Under the pieces are notes generated by a model, which did no database searches, was not told the origin of the DNA, and worked only from the letters and a program-made list of their open reading frames with translations. This document shows, piece by piece, positions 61,101 to 64,000 of a DNA stretch of 64,000 bases. The position numbers were made by a program, and so were the translations under genes. The stretch comes from Balanoglossus misakiensis (Eukaryota > Hemichordata): the NCBI GenBank assembly GCA_040954595.2, contig CM082577.2:4526001-4590000 (forward strand), in the 5' to 3' direction. The first letter of the stretch is position 1. The number at the start of each line of letters is the position of its first letter.

Positions 61101-63708
61101 AAAGACAAGCAGCTGCAGTCGCAGTTCCAGCAGCAGATCCTGCAGAAGCAGGCCCAGATCAAACAGGCCGCAGCCATCGAGACGCTGCGGATCAAACAGA
61201 AGGCGATGACCCCGGAGGAGAAAGCTGAGCAGCAAAGGTACGTACTGCGGCTCAGTGGTGTGTAGACACGTTATCGTCTCCTGGGCAACCGGCTGTGCAC
61301 AACACCTGCAGCCGAGGCGCATCTCATGAATATTTTGACATCAGTAGATTTTGCATCCAGTTTACCAGTCTGGGTAATTCCCACACAACAAGTTCAATCT
61401 ACAGCCACTGTCAGAAATTGAAACTCATAGTAAATCTATACCTGGGTCAGTCAAACTTTATTAGTTCATTCTGTCACCATCCCATATTCACATAATCCTT
61501 ACTGCATGTTACATTTACTGTAACTTTCATGTATATTTTCTTTAAATGTTTTTCAAGGATGGCCATTTGCAATCAAGTCATGAAATCCCTCCTGGACAAA
61601 GTGGAAAAGGAGGAGAGAATGAGTCTGAAGAGAAAGAAGCAACAAGAAAATAAGGAGGAGAAGCGAAGTCGGCTGGCCGCAACCAAACTGAGCGGTTTGT
61701 TGTGCAAACACAAAGAGGTGTTGAAGAAAGACATCATGAAGAAAAGGGAACTCCTGGAGAAGAATCTCATGGTTGAAGTCCAGGTTTGTCCTGATTTTGA
61801 TTTTGGAAAGTTTAATGTGCCAGATGTCTCGCAGATTACAGACTCTTCTTCTGGATTGTAAACATCTGTTCCTGAAACACTAAAATGTCCCCTTTTGATT
61901 TTTCCCTGGCACTCTGCAGGACGAGCTGAAACAAGAACAGAAAGCGGCCAAGAAGAGAAAGAAGAGTGAAACGGCTAGCAGTGGTGCAGTCCCTGCTGCA
62001 GCTTCTCCTACAAAGGCTGCCGTTGCTACGTCAACCAACTCCACTGTCGCCAACACAGAAGACGCTGTCAGCGCACCAAAACAGAAGAAGAAGAAAATGG
62101 AGGAAAGGTTGTACTGCGTCTGTAAAACACCATATGATGCCACCAAGTAAGTCATTCTGAATTATGTCTGAATACTGTTTTTCCCCCATCACATGTAATT
62201 GCAAGAACTGTGATTATTTAATAAAGAGCCGAATGGGCCAGTTGTGCACCCAGGGTTTCAGTGGGTCAGCTTAACCCAGTGTCACCCCCAGTTTTCTCTA
62301 TAGAGGTTCATCTTTACCATAGAAAACAATGGATTTGGGTCAAACCATGGTGGCAAAAGGGTTAATCCCTTTCAAACTCTGAAAAAATCAAAATTGACAT
62401 GTGATACTTGTTAACTCACCATTTGAATTCTATAGTTGCATGGAAAATGTAAGATTCAACCTATTCATTAGAATTAAATTAAGCAAGTTCAAATGTCACC
62501 TGGCATTCCACACATGAGTTTCCCCTTGAGAGTCAGACATCTCTCTCATCCGAGTATTGCCTTGTTTCAATGCAGATTCTACATTGGTTGCGATCTGTGC
62601 AACAACTGGTATCACGGCACGTGCGTGAACATCACCGACGACGAGGCGGACAAACTGAGCGAGTACGTGTGCAACGATTGCAAATCGCAGCAGCAAGAGA
62701 GGGACGAGGAACTGTACTGCATCTGTCGGAAGCCGTACGACGAGTCCAGGTGAGTTGTTGCCGCAGTGTTTTGCCGCTCGCTCGACTCTCGGAATATTGA
62801 AGGAAATTATCGACTCGGGACCTTGGAGGGTAAGCATACAGTAAAATATCACCACCGTTTTTCTGTTTTGTACAGTTTCTACATCGGATGCGATCGCTGC
62901 CAAGACTGGTTCCACGGCCGCTGCGTGGGCATCACTCCGTCAGAGGCAGAATCCATCGAGAAGTACATCTGTCCGAATTGCCATTCGGCCAGAAACCAAC
63001 AAAGCCACACCCGAGATCTCACCACGAGGGATTATGAACAACTGAGGCGCTTGCTGAAACAGATGCAGGTAGGGGCTGGTTGCCTTTTAGTGAGATGGAG
63101 GATAGACCATCTTCATGGCATGTCAGTGAGGACAGCCTCCATCCATCTTTCAGTGTGACTTTATTAGAACTTCTCTTACACCTTCTGCAGCACACAATAG
63201 TCTTACATTGTCAATATTTATACCCCCACAGAGTCACAAAATGGCGTGGCCTTTCTTGGATCCAGTGAATGAACTCGAGGCACCAGATTACTACAAAGTC
63301 ATCAAAGAACCAATGGGTAAGATTCAAAGTCATCTTGCTACTTCCACAGTGTCAGGGACAAAGTCCTGATGTTCTTGATAAAGAGTAGATTTGACATCCA
63401 ATTTACAGTGGGTGTGTGCAAATTGTCATCACTAGAGGGTTTCCCTCGGACGTTGCCCCTCATGCACTGATGCGACGTATGCCAACACATCATTCCTGTG
63501 TCTGTTCACAGATCTCTCCACCTTGGAGGAGAACCTCAAGGCCAAGGAGTACATCAAACTGGGCGAATTCATCGGCGACGTCACCAAGATATTCGACAAC
63601 TGCCGCTTCTACAACCCCAGCGACTCCCCGTTCTTTCACTGCGCCGACGTTCTGGAGAAATTCTTCGTCCTGAAAATCAAATCCATCAAGCAGAACATGA
63701 GCCAGTGA
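52199..63708 (+). CDS. BPTF: nucleosome-remodelling factor subunit BPTF (NURF301)
   Basis: Exons: 52199-53421, 54044-54249, 54570-56095, 56230-56437, 56611-58806, 59007-59157, 59264-59387, 59592-59901, 60266-60781, 60877-61237, 61558-61783, 61920-62146, 62576-62749, 62876-63068, 63232-63316, 63512-63708; about 2640 aa, all in phase. BPTF is the large subunit of the ISWI complex NURF and reads histone marks. In order: AT-hook-like [12 protein letters not shown] at the start; DDT domain about residues 164-229 ([14 protein letters not shown]); WHIM-type helices; PHD1 about 321-363 ([16 protein letters not shown]); acidic/Lys-rich low-complexity stretches; conserved central blocks ([36 protein letters not shown]-like [28 protein letters not shown]-like [13 protein letters not shown]); a poly-Gln segment; two tandem PHD fingers about 2413-2463 and 2471-2519; bromodomain about 2548-2635 with [10 protein letters not shown]. 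The ATG at 52199 is the first in frame and matches the family N-terminus. Confidence 0.96.
60981..61080 (+). repeat. poly-glutamine tract in BPTF exon 10
   Basis: A mixed CAG/CAA run encoding more than 25 Gln broken by single Leu, Ile, Lys and Val. CAA interruptions break up the repeat and would limit slippage. It resides in the Gln-rich segment before the C-terminal readers, where human BPTF is also Gln-rich. Confidence 0.9.
62108..62670 (+). other. BPTF second PHD finger (spliced across exons 12-13)
   Basis: Starts [12 protein letters not shown] at the end of exon 12 and continues [18 protein letters not shown] in exon 13. All zinc ligands are present, as are the three Tyr and one Trp that form the trimethyl-lysine cage in the human BPTF PHD. 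The intron splits the finger after codon position 2 just before Phe-Tyr-Ile-Gly-Cys. Confidence 0.9.
62713..62986 (+). other. BPTF third PHD finger (spliced across exons 13-14)
   Basis: Starts [12 protein letters not shown] at the end of exon 13 and continues [18 protein letters not shown] in exon 14. The zinc ligands and aromatic cage are intact. It is split by an intron at the same residue and same phase as the second finger, so one finger probably arose from the other by exon duplication. Confidence 0.9.
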
Positions 63709-64000
63709 GAGAGGTCGCCTCCGAGGTCACCATTTGAGAAAAACACTAATGAATTCATTTTTAATCTTTTAATTAATAGGTAAATCTAGGTTGCATTAAA
63801 TTTGATGAAATTATGTAGGCATAGAGATTAAATATGACAAAAAAAACAAACAATTGTGATAATCTATTTTCTAAATGAATATGATGAAATATTATTCTTG
63901 GATAACTGGATAATAAACGTTGTTGAAATCAGCCCAGATTTCAAAAAAAGCAATGACGCATTTCCTGGTTGAAGAGATTCTGTTTATATAAAAAAAAGAA
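63709..64000 (+). other. BPTF 3' UTR
   Basis: Follows the TGA stop at 63706-63708. AATAAA at 63912-63917 is a likely polyadenylation signal. Otherwise AT-rich; the window ends here. Confidence 0.7.

Noticed and set aside
60806-61195. Cysteine-run open frame on the minus strand
   Set aside because: It is the complement of the BPTF CAG/CAA repeat.
1-64000. CRISPR arrays, prokaryotic operons, integrated viruses
   Set aside because: No regularly spaced repeats, ribosome-binding sites or viral gene families were seen. The content is spliced animal genes.

Overview
This is animal nuclear DNA. It is AT-rich, with spliced genes, large introns full of microsatellites and small transposons, and a tRNA-derived SINE of the kind common in marine invertebrates. 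Gene content and intron structure suggest a marine invertebrate with a conservative genome, such as a hemichordate, echinoderm, amphioxus, brachiopod or mollusc. The sequence alone does not settle the phylum. No bacterial, viral or CRISPR material was seen. All exon models were built by hand from splice sites and reading phase; none was checked against transcripts.

Layout. Eight protein genes were assembled and they strictly alternate in strand. (1) Minus, 30557 down to the left edge: a RUN-PDZ-PTB scaffold protein I cannot name, 14 exons so far, 3' end off the window. (2) Plus, 30856-33661: galactokinase (GALK1 type), 8 exons, 397 aa. (3) Minus, 36905-35241: a small FKBP12-like prolyl isomerase, 4 exons, 117 aa, resembling plant FKBP12 more than animal FKBP1A, with an apparent minor-spliceosome (U12) AT-AC intron. 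(4) Plus, 37767-39645: the ESCRT-III subunit CHMP6, 6 exons, 204 aa. (5) Minus, 42679-40812: endonuclease III-like glycosylase NTHL1, 4 exons. (6) Plus, 43542-47809: PRPP synthetase-associated protein (PRPSAP) with two tandem, interchangeable last exons. (7) Minus, 51477-49451: tRNA-synthetase complex scaffold AIMP2, 4 exons, 305 aa. (8) Plus, 52199-63708: NURF subunit BPTF, 16 exons, about 2640 aa, with one N-terminal and two C-terminal PHD fingers and a bromodomain.

The genes form four head-to-head pairs (RUN-PDZ-PTB/GALK1, FKBP/CHMP6, NTHL1/PRPSAP, AIMP2/BPTF) whose start codons lie about 0.3-0.9 kb apart, so bidirectional promoters are likely. Two of these intervals carry both a CACGTG E-box and a YY1-like GCCGCCAT/ATGGCGG element. 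The genes do not form one pathway: sugar metabolism, protein folding, membrane scission, base-excision repair, nucleotide synthesis, translation and chromatin remodelling are all represented. Several human counterparts lie on 17q24-q25, 7p22 and 16p13.3, so the block looks like a piece of an ancient animal linkage group.

The left 30 kb is almost entirely introns of the RUN-PDZ-PTB gene. Its exons are only 37-179 bp and are easily missed, yet every junction keeps phase and the spliced product is a continuous three-domain protein.
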